Shown here: in pieces, positions 16,102-25,853 of the stretch
Position numbering within the stretch: position 1 is the first letter of the stretch
Layout of the letters: every line of letters starts with the position of its first letter
The notes under the pieces: generated by a model
Database searches by the model: none
The model's input: the letters and a program-made list of their open reading frames with translations, nothing else
What the model was told of the DNA's origin: nothing
Made by a program: the position numbers and the translations under genes
Source: an uncultured Oligoflexales bacterium
GTDB lineage: Bacteria > Bdellovibrionota_B > Oligoflexia > Oligoflexales > JAPPIL01
Direction: 5' to 3'
DNA length: 64,000 bases
Assembly: GCA_958296095.1 (NCBI GenBank)
Contig: OY282434.1
Coordinates: forward strand, 1,704,001 to 1,768,000

Positions 16102-18714
16102 CTATAGCTGTGCTAGCGTGTCTGCGCTCGGTCGTCCGTGACACTTCTTGTATTTACGCCCTGAGCCACAAGGACACTGTGCGTTCCTGCCCACCTTTTC
16201 GGCTTCTCGACGAAAAGGTTGAGGTGAAGGTGCAGATTGTGGCTCTGCAGGTTGGTAGGCGACTGCTTCTGGGGGAGTCTCTGCTTGGACGTGATCGGGG
16301 TCGGGGTGTTGTAGGACAAGCTCGTCCTCGCTCTGCTCCGCGTTGCGCTCGACGTATTCAATGCGCGGTGTCGGCATGCGTACCAGCGTGAACATCGTGT
16401 CTTCCTCGATGCGCATCCACATGCCGTTGAAGAGGTTGAAAGCTTCGCGCTTGTATTCTTGCAGAGGATCGCGCTGGGCATAGCCGCGCAAACTTACCGC
16501 GTCCTTGAGGTTGTCCATCGACAGCAGATGATCTTTCCACGCCACATCGATAACCTGCAAATAAATCTGCGATTCCAGCTGGCCGATAATGTTCGGATCG
16601 ATCTCTTTGACCTTATCCTTGTAGGCAGCTTCGATCTGCTCCGTGGCAATCTGCATCACCCCTGCGATGCTAGTTTCTTCTACGTCACGATCGACGATGC
16701 TGACCTGCTGTAAGTTGAACTGCTTGTTGATCTCGTCCTGAAGCGGCTGCAGCTCCCAATGATCTGAGTTGGTCGCTTCGGGCGAGAGACCTGCCGCGAT
16801 GTTGGAGCAGACACGGTTGATGACCGTGCTAAAGAAATCCTGAATTTCTGACTGTGCCTCTAATGCCGCCCGACGACGCATGTAGACCACCTGCCGCTGC
16901 TGGTTCATGACATCGTCGTATTCGAGCAAGTGCTTGCGACTGGAAAAGTTCTGCTCTTCGACTTTCCTCTGGGCTCGTTCGATTGCCCGTGACACCATCG
17001 GTGAGACAATCGATTCGCCCTCCTCCATGCCGAGCCGTGCCATGATGCTCGACAGCCGATCGGAAGCAAAAATTCGCATCAAGTCATCTTCGAGCGACAG
17101 AAAAAACTTGCTCTCGCCTGGGTCACCCTGTCGTCCCGACCGTCCTCGCAGCTGATTGTCGATGCGGCGTGATTCACCCCGCTCTGTGCCAACAACCAAC
17201 AGCCCACCCTGCTGCGCCACGCCCTCGCCGAGAATAATATCCGTGCCTCGTCCAGCCATGTTAGTCGAAATAGTTACCGAGCCACGCTCGCCCGCGTTCT
17301 TGATAATCGCCGCCTCACGCGCGTGGTTCTTGGCATTGAGCACTTCGTGTGGAATGTTTTTCTTGGTCAACAACTGCGACACCAGCTCTGATTTAGCCAC
17401 CGACTGCGTGCCGACCAAGACAGGCCGCCCTGACTTTTGTGCCTTGGCAATCTCGGATACGATCTGGTTGAATTTTTCTCTGGCGGTGCGATAGACGATG
17501 TCCTCTTGATCTTTACGGATCATGTTTTTGTTGGTGGGTAACACGACCACGTCGAGCTTGTAGATTTTTTTGAGTTCTACTGCTTCGGTATCGGCCGTAC
17601 CGGTCATGCCTGCCAACACCTTATACATGCGAAAATAATTCTGAAAACTGATCGTCGCTAACGTCTGCGTCTCGTTCTGCACTGGCAGGTTTTCCTTTGC
17701 CTCCAGCGCACCGTGCAAGCCTTCGCTGTATCTGCGGCCTGGCATCAAGCGTCCCGTATGCTCATCGACGATAATAACCTGCTTGTCACGCACAACGTAG
17801 TCCACGTCCTTGCGAAACAACACGTGTGCCTTCAGCGATTGCGATATGTGGTGCAGCACATCGATGTTTTGCGGGGCGTAGAGGTTGTCCACTGCAAGTC
17901 TGGCTTCAACTTTGCTGATGCCGTCTTCGGTAAGGCTGGCAGTGTGTGCCTTCTCGTCCACAGTGTAGTCTATGCCTCTTTTGAGCTCGGGGATGGCCTT
18001 GTTGGTCTTGAGGTATAACTCGGTGGCAGTCTCAGCAGGCCCTGAAATAATCAGCGGGGTGCGGGCTTCGTCGATGAGAATCGAATCAACCTCATCGACA
18101 ATGGCGAAATCTAACTCGCCCTGCACGATGTGGTCACGCTGCACCTTCATGTTGTCGCGCAAATAATCAAAACCGAACTCGTTGTTCGTGCCATAGGTAA
18201 TGCCACAGGAGTAAATCTCCTTGCGCTCGCGATCACCGAGACCATGCACGATTGCTCCGCAAGAAATCTGCAAGAAACGATAGATCTGCCCCATCCATTC
18301 TGCATCACGCTTGGCGAGGTAATCGTTGACGGTGACGAGATGCGCCCCCTGTCCACTCAAGGCGTAGAGATAGAGCGGTAGCGTGGCGGTCAAGGTCTTG
18401 CCTTCGCCTGTTTTCATTTCGGCGATCTTACCCTCGTAGAGGACAATGCCGCCCATCAACTGCACATCGTAGTGGCGTTGACCGAGCGTTCGCCTTGCCG
18501 CCTCCCGCACCGCGGCGAAGGCTTCGGGCAAGAGGTCTTCACGTGTTGCCCCGTTGGCGAGTTTTTGTTTGTAGGTCGCGGTGGTCTGCTGCAGTTGCGC
18601 ATCGTCGCGCTTGCGCATGTCATCTTCGTGGGCGGCGATACGCACCACCATGGCCTGCAGGCGTTTTATGTCGCGGTCATTCTTGCTGCCGAAAACTTTC
18701 TTAAAAAATTTCAC
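16102..18714 (-). CDS. secA: Preprotein translocase ATPase SecA
   Basis: This is the motor ATPase that drives proteins through SecYEG. The 870 residues include Walker A ([14 protein letters not shown]), the [13 protein letters not shown]alker B region, helicase motifs such as [12 protein letters not shown] and GTQSV, and [20 protein letters not shown]. The C-terminal zinc/SecB-binding tail is [14 protein letters not shown]. It follows the M23 peptidase gene in the same direction and is followed by a small membrane protein gene. Confidence 0.97.
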   Translation of the reverse strand: MKFFKKVFGSKNDRDIKRLQAMVVRIAAHEDDMRKRDDAQLQQTTATYKQKLANGATREDLLPEAFAAVREAARRTLGQRHYDVQLMGGIVLYEGKIAEMKTGEGKTLTATLPLYLYALSGQGAHLVTVNDYLAKRDAEWMGQIYRFLQISCGAIVHGLGDRERKEIYSCGITYGTNNEFGFDYLRDNMKVQRDHIVQGELDFAIVDEVDSILIDEARTPLIISGPAETATELYLKTNKAIPELKRGIDYTVDEKAHTASLTEDGISKVEARLAVDNLYAPQNIDVLHHISQSLKAHVLFRKDVDYVVRDKQVIIVDEHTGRLMPGRRYSEGLHGALEAKENLPVQNETQTLATISFQNYFRMYKVLAGMTGTADTEAVELKKIYKLDVVVLPTNKNMIRKDQEDIVYRTAREKFNQIVSEIAKAQKSGRPVLVGTQSVAKSELVSQLLTKKNIPHEVLNAKNHAREAAIIKNAGERGSVTISTNMAGRGTDIILGEGVAQQGGLLVVGTERGESRRIDNQLRGRSGRQGDPGESKFFLSLEDDLMRIFASDRLSSIMARLGMEEGESIVSPMVSRAIERAQRKVEEQNFSSRKHLLEYDDVMNQQRQVVYMRRRAALEAQSEIQDFFSTVINRVCSNIAAGLSPEATNSDHWELQPLQDEINKQFNLQQVSIVDRDVEETSIAGVMQIATEQIEAAYKDKVKEIDPNIIGQLESQIYLQVIDVAWKDHLLSMDNLKDAVSLRGYAQRDPLQEYKREAFNLFNGMWMRIEEDTMFTLVRMPTPRIEYVERNAEQSEDELVLQHPDPDHVQAETPPEAVAYQPAEPQSAPSPQPFRREAEKVGRNAQCPCGSGRKYKKCHGRPSADTLAQL

Positions 18715-18823
18715 TGCGCTACCGTTCGCTTTGTCCGGGGGACTGTCTTTGCCGCTATCTAGCTCTTACCCACACCATCGCTTCTAGATTTTACACAATG
18801 TGGCGCGTAAAAACAGGCATTTG

Positions 18824-19798
18824 TCAGAAGAGGTTCTGTTTGCCAAGACCAAGAATGAATTTGCGGGGATTACTCGGATGACCGTTGACCCATACCTCGT
18901 AGTGCAGGTGTGGTCCCGTCGTGCGTCCCGAAGCTCCGACCGTGCCGATCTGATCGCCGCGCCGCACCTTTTGGCCCGGATGCACGAGGTTGTGGGCGTT
19001 GTGCCCGTAACGCGTGACAATGCCGTAACCATGTGCAATCATTATAAAATTACCAAAATTTTCCTTGCGCCCCGAAAAAATTACCACACCATCCGCAGGG
19101 GCGAGGATAGGCGTGCCGATGGCACTAGCGATGTCCATGCCGCGATGGCGGGTGCGTTCGCCCGTGAAGGGAGAGACGCGATAACCGTAGCTGCTGCTGA
19201 CCCAGCCCTTGACCGGATAGATCGAGGGAATTGATGATAGCAGGGAGCGTTTCTTGTCGAGCTTGGATAGCAGTCGTTGCATCTCAAAAGTTCTGCGGCG
19301 TGCTTGATCACCGACATCGGTGAGCTGTTGCAGCACGTGGCTGAAGGTCAGTTCGTCGATGTCAATACCGGCAGGCACGACCTCGCGCGGTTGCGCTTGT
19401 GGCGGTTGCACGGTTGTGACGTTGAGGCTGTTGGCACTGAACTCTGCGTCGCTCAAGGGTCCGATGCCCGTGCGGGTATTGAGCTTGCTGGTGTCGATCT
19501 GGGTGAGTTCGTCGAGACGAACAGTGTAGTTTTGCACGATCTTGAGAGCACGTTTTACCTCGCTGAGTTTCTCGACGAGCACACGAATCTCGCTCTTCAC
19601 GCCCTCATGCTCGACCGACAACTCACGGTAACGAGTTGCCGTCTTGCGCAGATCGAGATAATCCAGGCCAAAAAGTACCGCCACGTATAGCAGCGCCAAA
19701 GCCAGCACTAGTGAGGCTTTAGGCACAAAGCGCGGTATTCTGAAGGTGCGCGAGGCTGCCGCATCGCCGGGCACTACGATCAGTGTTAAGCGTTTCAC
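18824..19798 (-). CDS. M23-family murein peptidase, membrane anchored
   Basis: A membrane anchor at about residues 25-46 precedes a coiled-coil-like stretch (LVEKLSEVKRALKIVQ) and a C-terminal LytM/M23 domain. The zinc ligands are visible in TRHRGMDIASAIGTPI (His and Asp) and GPHLHYEVWVNG (HxH). It is therefore likely a peptidoglycan DD-endopeptidase acting in the periplasm. GTG 19798 is preferred over the upstream GTG at 19816 because GGAGG lies five bases before it. The gene lies between the PP2C phosphatase and secA on the same strand. Confidence 0.9.
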   Translation of the reverse strand: MKRLTLIVVPGDAAASRTFRIPRFVPKASLVLALALLYVAVLFGLDYLDLRKTATRYRELSVEHEGVKSEIRVLVEKLSEVKRALKIVQNYTVRLDELTQIDTSKLNTRTGIGPLSDAEFSANSLNVTTVQPPQAQPREVVPAGIDIDELTFSHVLQQLTDVGDQARRRTFEMQRLLSKLDKKRSLLSSIPSIYPVKGWVSSSYGYRVSPFTGERTRHRGMDIASAIGTPILAPADGVVIFSGRKENFGNFIMIAHGYGIVTRYGHNAHNLVHPGQKVRRGDQIGTVGASGRTTGPHLHYEVWVNGHPSNPRKFILGLGKQNLF

Positions 19799-19858
19799 CA
19801 GTTCCTCCCCCTTCACCTCAGCTGTGATTGCGACTTGGTAAAATGTAAAACAAAGCTC

Positions 19859-20611
19859 CTAACCACCAACGACCACGACGATCAAGGTAATATTGTCCTT
19901 GCCGCCACGCGCATTCGCCAACTCGACGAGTTCCTTAACGGCATTTAGTTTGCTTTTGTTAACAGCGTGCGAAATTTCCTGGTCAGAGATGCGCCCATGC
20001 ATGCCGTCTGAAGACAGGACGAAGAGGTCGTGAGGCTCGATGGCAATGGTGCTGGTATCGACATCTTCCATCTCCTGATAGCCGACACTACGGGTAATGA
20101 CGTTCTGCATGTGGGTGTTTTTTGCTTCCTCGCGGCTGATAACGCCTGCACGTAACTGTTCCCCGATCAACGAGTGATCGTTGGTCAACTGGTAGGTAAA
20201 ACGGTCGCGAATCAAGTAGACACGACTGTCACCGACATGCCCGATATAGGCATGTTTGCCGCTGATCATAAGGGCTGAGGCAGTTGTGCCCATGCCCATA
20301 AGCTGTGGTTCTTCAAGGGCACGCTCGAAGATACTGGTGGAGGCGTGGTTGATTGCCTGCACTAGTGTCGAGCAGATATGTGCGTGGCGGCTGGCTTCGT
20401 CCAGGCTGGCTAGTTTGTGCGGGGGGGCATGCTTATCAATCCAGCTGGCGACGCGCTTGACACAGAGACTGCTGGCTACCTCGCCGCCCGCGTGACCGCC
20501 CATGCCGTCCGCAACGATGTAAAGGCGACGGGCATCGTCAACTAAAAGCGCATCCTGATTGGAGGAACGGGTCAAGCCAATATCGGTCTCGCCGCGTGCG
20601 GTAATCTTCAT
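19859..20611 (-). CDS. PP2C-type serine/threonine phosphatase
   Basis: The 250 residues show the PP2C motifs in order: SNQDALLV, IVADGMGGHAGGEVAS, GDSRVYLIR followed by TNDHS, and LSSDGMHGRISDQEI, and then GGKDNITLIVV at the end. The Asp residues bind the two metal ions. It is cytoplasmic, with no membrane segment, and probably reverses a Ser/Thr kinase that is not in this window. ATG 20611 is chosen because GGAGG lies directly before it; the frame extends upstream to 20647 without a ribosome binding site. Confidence 0.92.
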   Translation of the reverse strand: MKITARGETDIGLTRSSNQDALLVDDARRLYIVADGMGGHAGGEVASSLCVKRVASWIDKHAPPHKLASLDEASRHAHICSTLVQAINHASTSIFERALEEPQLMGMGTTASALMISGKHAYIGHVGDSRVYLIRDRFTYQLTNDHSLIGEQLRAGVISREEAKNTHMQNVITRSVGYQEMEDVDTSTIAIEPHDLFVLSSDGMHGRISDQEISHAVNKSKLNAVKELVELANARGGKDNITLIVVVVGG

Positions 20612-20788
20612 GAACCTCCGCAACCCACCTATCTTACACTCTACCACTGTCAGCCTGATGTCTCTTCGTTATCGTAACAAATTCAACCGTTATCGTAAAC
20701 TTTTTCGGGTAGTTCACCGCGGCAGGGCTTTCTTTTTCTTGCTTGCATCGCATAGTTGCCGTGCGGTAAAAATTGCCACGTGGTTCAA

Positions 20789-22114
20789 GTGAAGACACAT
20801 AAACGCACCAAAGCTCAGCGGCTGAAAGGCTTTCCTGATTTTTTGCCTGCCGCGGCCGCAGTGCGTGCCCATATTGTCGGTGTTACCCGCCAGCGGGCGA
20901 TGTGTGCGGGCTTTAGCGTCATCGACACGCCGACGCTGGAGTATGGCACAACGCTTGGTGCTGTTGCCGAGCAGGAAACCAGCAAGCAGGTCTATCGTTT
21001 TCAGGATCATGGCGGGCGTGAGGTCGGGCTGCGGTTTGATTTGACTGTGCCATTGGCGCGGTTTGTGGCGGAACATCAGGCTGAATTAATTTTCCCTTGG
21101 CGGCGCTTACAGTGTGGCAATGCTTTCCGCGGCGAGAAACCGCAGCGCGGGCGTTATCGTGAATTTCAGCAGTGCGACCTCGACATCGTCGGCACGACCA
21201 GCAATACGGCTGAGATAGAAATCATCTCGCTGTTCAGCGCGATCCTAACGCAGCTGCAACTGGGTGCTTGGCGACTGGCGATCGGGCATCGGGTGCTGTT
21301 GAACGCGGTGCTGGACAAGATTTATCCCGCCCTCGAGGCTAAGCGGCGCGGCGAACTGCTGATCGTTATCGACAAGATCGCTAAACTGGCACCGGCCCGT
21401 ATTGCCGCGCTGTTGGTTGAAAAGAGCGGCGGCACGCCTGCACAAGCACAGGAACTGCTCGATGTGCTACAGCTCGACCTCGACGGCGTGGGGGAATTTT
21501 TACGTCACGACACGCATCTGGAAGCTACGCTCAGCTCATTGCGGCAGACGCTCGCGACCTTGCAACAGCTCAATGCTGACAGTGAAGGGCGGATTGCCTT
21601 CGACCTCTCGATTGCACGGGGACTCGACTACTACACAGGCATCGTCTTTGAGACGCTGCTCGATGAAGCCCCACAGCTCGGCTCGATCTGTTCAGGGGGA
21701 CGTTATGACGACCTGATTGCCCGCTTCTCGGCGCGACCCTGTGCGGGGGTAGGTGGTTCAATCGGGGTTGATCGTCTCGTGCCCCATCTCGTCGCCCGCA
21801 CCAAACCACCTCTTGCCGCGGCCGAATTGTTCATCGCCGTTGCCACAGCAAGTGCGCGCCGCTACGCCTTGCTGACCGCACAGATGCTGCGTGCAAAGGG
21901 CATCAGCACGGCAATCGATGTCTCTGAACAGAGTTTGAAGAACCAGCTTAAGCATGCGCATCGCGGCGGCTACCCGTGGGTGGCCATCATCGGCGACGAG
22001 GAGATGCAGAGTGAGGTGGTGACACTGCGCAATATGCAGACGGGCGTGGAGCAGAAGGGCATGGCGAGAAAAATGTTGCCCATGACCCTGGCAGTTGCAG
22101 GCAGTTCCGAGTAA
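20789..22114 (+). CDS. hisS: Histidyl-tRNA synthetase
   Basis: Class II motifs are present: motif 2 FRGEKPQRGRYREFQQCDLD, the His-specific RGLDYYTGIVFE, and motif 3 around GGSIGVDRL. A C-terminal anticodon-binding domain (LKNQLKHAHRGGYPWVAIIG) follows. There is no ATG start; GTG 20789 gives a protein beginning a few residues before the family's usual N-terminus, while GTG 20780 and TTG 20756 are also in frame. None has a convincing ribosome binding site. The gene is divergent from the PP2C gene. Confidence 0.93.
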   Translation: MKTHKRTKAQRLKGFPDFLPAAAAVRAHIVGVTRQRAMCAGFSVIDTPTLEYGTTLGAVAEQETSKQVYRFQDHGGREVGLRFDLTVPLARFVAEHQAELIFPWRRLQCGNAFRGEKPQRGRYREFQQCDLDIVGTTSNTAEIEIISLFSAILTQLQLGAWRLAIGHRVLLNAVLDKIYPALEAKRRGELLIVIDKIAKLAPARIAALLVEKSGGTPAQAQELLDVLQLDLDGVGEFLRHDTHLEATLSSLRQTLATLQQLNADSEGRIAFDLSIARGLDYYTGIVFETLLDEAPQLGSICSGGRYDDLIARFSARPCAGVGGSIGVDRLVPHLVARTKPPLAAAELFIAVATASARRYALLTAQMLRAKGISTAIDVSEQSLKNQLKHAHRGGYPWVAIIGDEEMQSEVVTLRNMQTGVEQKGMARKMLPMTLAVAGSSE

Positions 22115-22135
22115 GAGGCTGGTAGTTGGTTTTGT

Positions 22136-22429
22136 CTACGTTCGCGCCGCGGTGTGGTTGCCGCAGCTGCCGCAGGCAGGTTTTTTCAAGCTGAGATCCT
22201 GAAATTCCCAGTTGCCGAATTCAAGGTTGGTGTGTTCCAGCGCATCGTCGAGAAAGACGAACTCTTTGGTATAAATTTCCTTCAGTAGCTTCTGTTCTAG
22301 GCAGTAGGAGTTGTAGCGGTAATGGTCTGCCACGGGATCGTAAATTTCGGTAACCCCTGCCTGGCGGTCGCGGAATTTAAAAAAGCACCAGCCATAATTA
22401 TGTGCGGTGAGTTTGGTGGGCGCGCTCAT
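22136..22429 (-). CDS. Small conserved-looking protein coupled to metG (97 aa)
   Basis: ATG 22429 overlaps the TGA stop of metG (ATGA), so translation is probably coupled. The sequence is rich in aromatic and acidic residues (NYGWCFFKFRDRQ, DPVADHYRYNSYCLEQKLL) and ends with a possible metal site, ACGSCGNH. I do not recognise a domain. The tight coupling to an aminoacyl-tRNA synthetase suggests a cytoplasmic housekeeping-type role, but nothing in the sequence proves it. Confidence 0.7.
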   Translation of the reverse strand: MSAPTKLTAHNYGWCFFKFRDRQAGVTEIYDPVADHYRYNSYCLEQKLLKEIYTKEFVFLDDALEHTNLEFGNWEFQDLSLKKPACGSCGNHTAART

Positions 22430-24096
22430 GCTTGCTCGGCCTGCTGTTCGGCTTGCGTCTCCTTGCCCATACGGGTGACCGCGGCAGCTGTGACGCGGGT
22501 CAGCAGTGGCTGGAAATCGTTCAAGGTGCGTTGTTCGCAGGTCTCTTGGGCGCTCGCCCAGGTGAACGGCTGGGCTTCGGCAAACAACATCTCCACCCGC
22601 TGGCAATAGGAAGGCAAGATTGGTTTTAAATAAACAGCCGCGATGCGAAACAGGTTGAGCATGGTGGTGATCGTGCCACGGGCGCGCTCGTGGTCGTGCT
22701 TGATCGATTCCCACGGCACTGCGTCGTTGCAGTAGCGGTTGGCCTCATCGACGATAGCACGAATCGCTAGCACCGCTTTGCTGAAGTCACGTTTTTCATA
22801 ATGCGCGGCGATCGCCTCACTCTGTGCTGCGGCTTGCGCCACTAACTTGCGCCCCTCTGGAGGCAGGCTACCCAGACGACGGTCGAGTTTTCTCTGCAGC
22901 AACTGTGCCCCGCGCGAGGCAACGTTGGTAATCTTGCCGATCAAATCTGAATTGACGCGAGCACGGAAGTCATTGAAGCTGAAATCAACATCGCTGATAC
23001 GCCCGTTGATTTTCGCGGCGAGATAGTAGCGCAGCCACTCAGGGTCGAGATGTTTCAGCCACGTTGCCGCCCTGATAAACGTGCCGCGTGATTTAGACAG
23101 CTTCTCCCCTTCAGAAGTCAGCATGCCGTGCACGAAGATACGTCGTGGCAGGGTAAAGCCCGCCGTCTTGAGCATTGCGGGCCAGAACAGCGCATGGAAA
23201 TAGACGATATCCTTGCCGATATTATGATAAATTTCTGTGCCTGCATCCTTCCACAGGCGGTCAAAGTCTTGCTCGTGCTGTTGACACCACTCCTTGGTGG
23301 TGGCGATGTAACCGAGCGGGGCATCGACCCAAACGTAGAAGTACTTGCCTGGCTGGGCGGGAATTTCAAAACCAAAATACGGTGCGTCTCTCGATATGCA
23401 CCAGTCCTTGAGTCGGTCCTGTAGCCATTCGTCCAGTTTGTGCACGATCTCCTGGTCGACCCCGTCTATGACCCACTGCTTGAGAAAATCACGGAAGTGC
23501 TCGAGCTTGAAAAAGTGCTGGTTGGATTCACGCGTAACGGGCTTCTCACCGCAGAGGGCACACTTGCCATCGCGCATATCGACGGGAGAGTAAGTAGCAC
23601 TGCACACCTCACACTGGTCGCCATACTGGTCGGTGGCATTGCAGGCGGGGCAGCTACCGCGCACAAAACGATCGGGCAGGAACATCTCATCCCGCGGGCA
23701 GTAGCTCTGCCGCACGCCACGCGTTTCAACATGACCCGCGTCCTGCATCTGCTGGTAGACTTCGTGGCACAGGGCACGGTTGGTGTCCGAATTGGTGGAC
23801 GAATAGTGATCGAAGGCGATGTCAAACGCGGCAAAATCGCGCCGATGGGCGGCAAAAGTTTTGGCGATGAGGGCTTCAGGTGTAATGCCCTGCTTGCGCG
23901 CGGCCACCATGATCGGCGTGCCGTGCGTATCGTCAGCACAGATCGAGAGGCAAAAGTTACCGCGCATCTTCTGGAAACGCACCCAGTAGTCGGTGATGAA
24001 GTGCTCGAACAGATGACCGATGTGGATATCGCCGTTGGCATAGGGCAAGGCGGTAGTGACTACTATTCTGCGGTGATGGGCGGTTGATGTGGGCAT
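22426..24096 (-). CDS. metG: Methionyl-tRNA synthetase
   Basis: This is a class I synthetase with HIGH at residues 25-28 (GDIHIGHLFEHF) and a KLSKSRG version of the KMSKS loop. It has two zinc-knuckle cysteine pairs (SCPACNATDQYGDQCEVC and GKCALCGEKP) and the WVDAPLGYI substrate region. The 556 residues end after the anticodon-binding helices without the C-terminal dimerisation domain. The ATG at 24096 follows a moderate AGGA site. The small gene at 22136 is coupled to its end. Confidence 0.95.
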   Translation of the reverse strand: MPTSTAHHRRIVVTTALPYANGDIHIGHLFEHFITDYWVRFQKMRGNFCLSICADDTHGTPIMVAARKQGITPEALIAKTFAAHRRDFAAFDIAFDHYSSTNSDTNRALCHEVYQQMQDAGHVETRGVRQSYCPRDEMFLPDRFVRGSCPACNATDQYGDQCEVCSATYSPVDMRDGKCALCGEKPVTRESNQHFFKLEHFRDFLKQWVIDGVDQEIVHKLDEWLQDRLKDWCISRDAPYFGFEIPAQPGKYFYVWVDAPLGYIATTKEWCQQHEQDFDRLWKDAGTEIYHNIGKDIVYFHALFWPAMLKTAGFTLPRRIFVHGMLTSEGEKLSKSRGTFIRAATWLKHLDPEWLRYYLAAKINGRISDVDFSFNDFRARVNSDLIGKITNVASRGAQLLQRKLDRRLGSLPPEGRKLVAQAAAQSEAIAAHYEKRDFSKAVLAIRAIVDEANRYCNDAVPWESIKHDHERARGTITTMLNLFRIAAVYLKPILPSYCQRVEMLFAEAQPFTWASAQETCEQRTLNDFQPLLTRVTAAAVTRMGKETQAEQQAEQA

Positions 24097-24182
24097 AGCG
24101 ACGTGAAATCCTAAGGTATTGCCGCACGTTAGCCGATAGCAATGACGACCGCTCAGAGTAGCTTTAATCGAGCGAGAAGTAA

Positions 24183-25199
24183 ATGATTTTCAGGGTCTAC
24201 ATGCTGTGCTGGCTAGCATTCGCCTGTGCTGATGAGATAGATCGCGTGCACAGCTCCGCGGCGGCGGGCAGCGCGGCTACAGTCACACTCGGTCAATACG
24301 AGCTGGGGGAGGTCGATACTGAGCCGAGTGGTATGCCCGCGCAAAGCGAGGATGCCACCCTGAAAGATGTGAAGTTCATCAGCAAAATTTCGGCGACAGA
24401 GTCCTTGCTGATTACCGAAAAGAACGTGACGTGGAAATACGACGAGGCTGCCAATACTCTGACAAAAATTACCTACAGCGGGAACAAGACCTACGACAAT
24501 GGTGCTTTTGTGCAGAAGGGAACGATCGAATATGGCTTCTCGCAGCATCTCTTGCGCACGTATATCAAGTCTGATCAGGAAGCAAGACTGGTCGTCACCC
24601 CCAGCATGACGGGCACGGGAGGATTTAGCACGCCAGTGATTCTCGAATCAAATCTATACGATAAAGAAAAACCACCTCTTATCCTATATCTCGATGCCGA
24701 GACGAAGGATAGGAAAGTGCCTTCGGTACTCATGTTCACCAAAGGCATGTATGTGCTGAACTCGCATGCCATGACTTGCGGCGGCAAAGACTCCATCTCG
24801 GTGAAGCTGAAAGTGAGCGCTAAATTCGACCTCAATGTCACGCAAGGTGGGGTGGGTGGTATTGCTAGCGATGGCGCGAGTTTCTGGGTGCTCACCGCTA
24901 AGAATTTCCAGCTGTATGTGTTTCACGACTGCAAACAAGTAGAGGAAAAGGATACTGAGGGTAAAGTGCTGACAGACGCGCAAGGCAACGCGAGGATGAA
25001 GGCAGAGTACGATTACAAGGGCTTCGATTTCAAGCAGACGAGCGAAAAGCTAGGCGTTTTATACAAGGGGGAGAGCGCGAGCAAGTTGCCGCTCGGTGTC
25101 TGGATAAACATCAGCGATAAAGAGCGCCCAGTCATAGAAGGCAAGATAATTTCCATCAGCGAAGAGGGCAAGCTGCTCAGCGCCGACGCACCACAGTGA
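24183..25199 (+). CDS. Exported protein, probable lipoprotein (338 aa)
   Basis: A short hydrophobic N-terminus ends in AFAC followed by ADE, a plausible but weak lipobox. The mature part is beta-rich with charged turns (for example KNVTWKYDEAANTLTKITYS) and one Cys-Gly-Gly region (AMTCGGKDSISVKLKV). I recognise no family. GAGAAG precedes the ATG. Its stop is three bases from the stop of the convergent gene at 25203. Confidence 0.65.
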   Translation: MIFRVYMLCWLAFACADEIDRVHSSAAAGSAATVTLGQYELGEVDTEPSGMPAQSEDATLKDVKFISKISATESLLITEKNVTWKYDEAANTLTKITYSGNKTYDNGAFVQKGTIEYGFSQHLLRTYIKSDQEARLVVTPSMTGTGGFSTPVILESNLYDKEKPPLILYLDAETKDRKVPSVLMFTKGMYVLNSHAMTCGGKDSISVKLKVSAKFDLNVTQGGVGGIASDGASFWVLTAKNFQLYVFHDCKQVEEKDTEGKVLTDAQGNARMKAEYDYKGFDFKQTSEKLGVLYKGESASKLPLGVWINISDKERPVIEGKIISISEEGKLLSADAPQ

Positions 25200-25202
25200 C
25201 GC

Positions 25203-25574
25203 TCAGTCTTGCTCGGTGTTAGCAGGCGGGGCGTTTTCCTGCAGATAGCGCGCCCCTTGCGCCGACAGCAGTGTGCTACAGACAGTGTAGGTGCAGATGA
25301 GCGCGAATAGCCAGACAAGACCATCGTTGACGAAGACATCGAGCATGGCAACCAGTTCTTCATCGGCTGCGGTGACCACCAGCGTGACATCTTTAAATGC
25401 AAACAAAAAATGCTTGAAAAGCAGGGCAATCAACACCACAAATGCAAGTGTCAGCAGTCCCTGATACAGAACCATCGTGCGTGTAAAGGTGCTAAGCAAC
25501 GAAAAACCCCGTCGTGATGAGGTTGCTTGCCGCGCCGCGCCGCGCCAAGCACCCAGTAGTCCGCTTGTCTTCAC
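25203..25574 (-). CDS. Small membrane protein, two transmembrane segments (123 aa)
   Basis: Hydrophobic segments lie at about residues 34-54 (MVLYQGLLTLAFVVLIALLF) and 87-102 (LVWLFALICTYTVC), with a basic N-terminus and an acidic, proline-containing C-terminus. GTG 25574 follows GGGGAGG at eight bases. No family is recognised. It is convergent with the lipoprotein gene, and about 150 bp of non-coding sequence separates its start from the next promoter. Confidence 0.65.
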   Translation of the reverse strand: MKTSGLLGAWRGAARQATSSRRGFSLLSTFTRTMVLYQGLLTLAFVVLIALLFKHFLFAFKDVTLVVTAADEELVAMLDVFVNDGLVWLFALICTYTVCSTLLSAQGARYLQENAPPANTEQD

Positions 25575-25731
25575 CGCGAATTCCTCCCCAGAAAGGTAGC
25601 CTATGGCAATCTTAACACGCTTTTATTACAGGTAAAAATAAAAATTAGCTCAAGACGCTAAGACGCAACGGCAGCGCGGTTACGCACGCATCATGTTGCT
25701 GGACACTTTCATAGTTACCTACGGAAAAACA

Positions 25732-25761
25732 TTGACAATTACTTGTCATTTGTGTTACAAT
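25732..25761 (+). promoter_or_regulatory. Sigma-70-type promoter for the 643-aa gene
   Basis: TTGACA at 25732-25737 and TACAAT at 25756-25761 are separated by 18 bases. Transcription would start near 25768, about 85 bases before the gene and ahead of the short leader frame. Confidence 0.65.
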
Positions 25762-25805
25762 GCCAGCTGTATTAAATGCAATTAGAGCCTGATGGGGAGG
25801 GGCAG

Positions 25806-25853
25806 ATGGCGCTGTTGGGCTGCGTTGCAATAGCAGTGCTATCGGGTACCTAG
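25806..25853 (+). CDS. Possible 15-residue leader peptide
   Basis: ATG 25806 lies five bases after a strong GGAGG and encodes MALLGCVAIAVLSGT before TAG at 25851-25853. The next codon is the ATG of the following gene, in the same frame. That downstream ATG has no ribosome binding site of its own. So the leader either couples translation to it or is the original start, cut off by a nonsense mutation; its hydrophobic sequence would suit a signal peptide. Confidence 0.45.
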   Translation: MALLGCVAIAVLSGT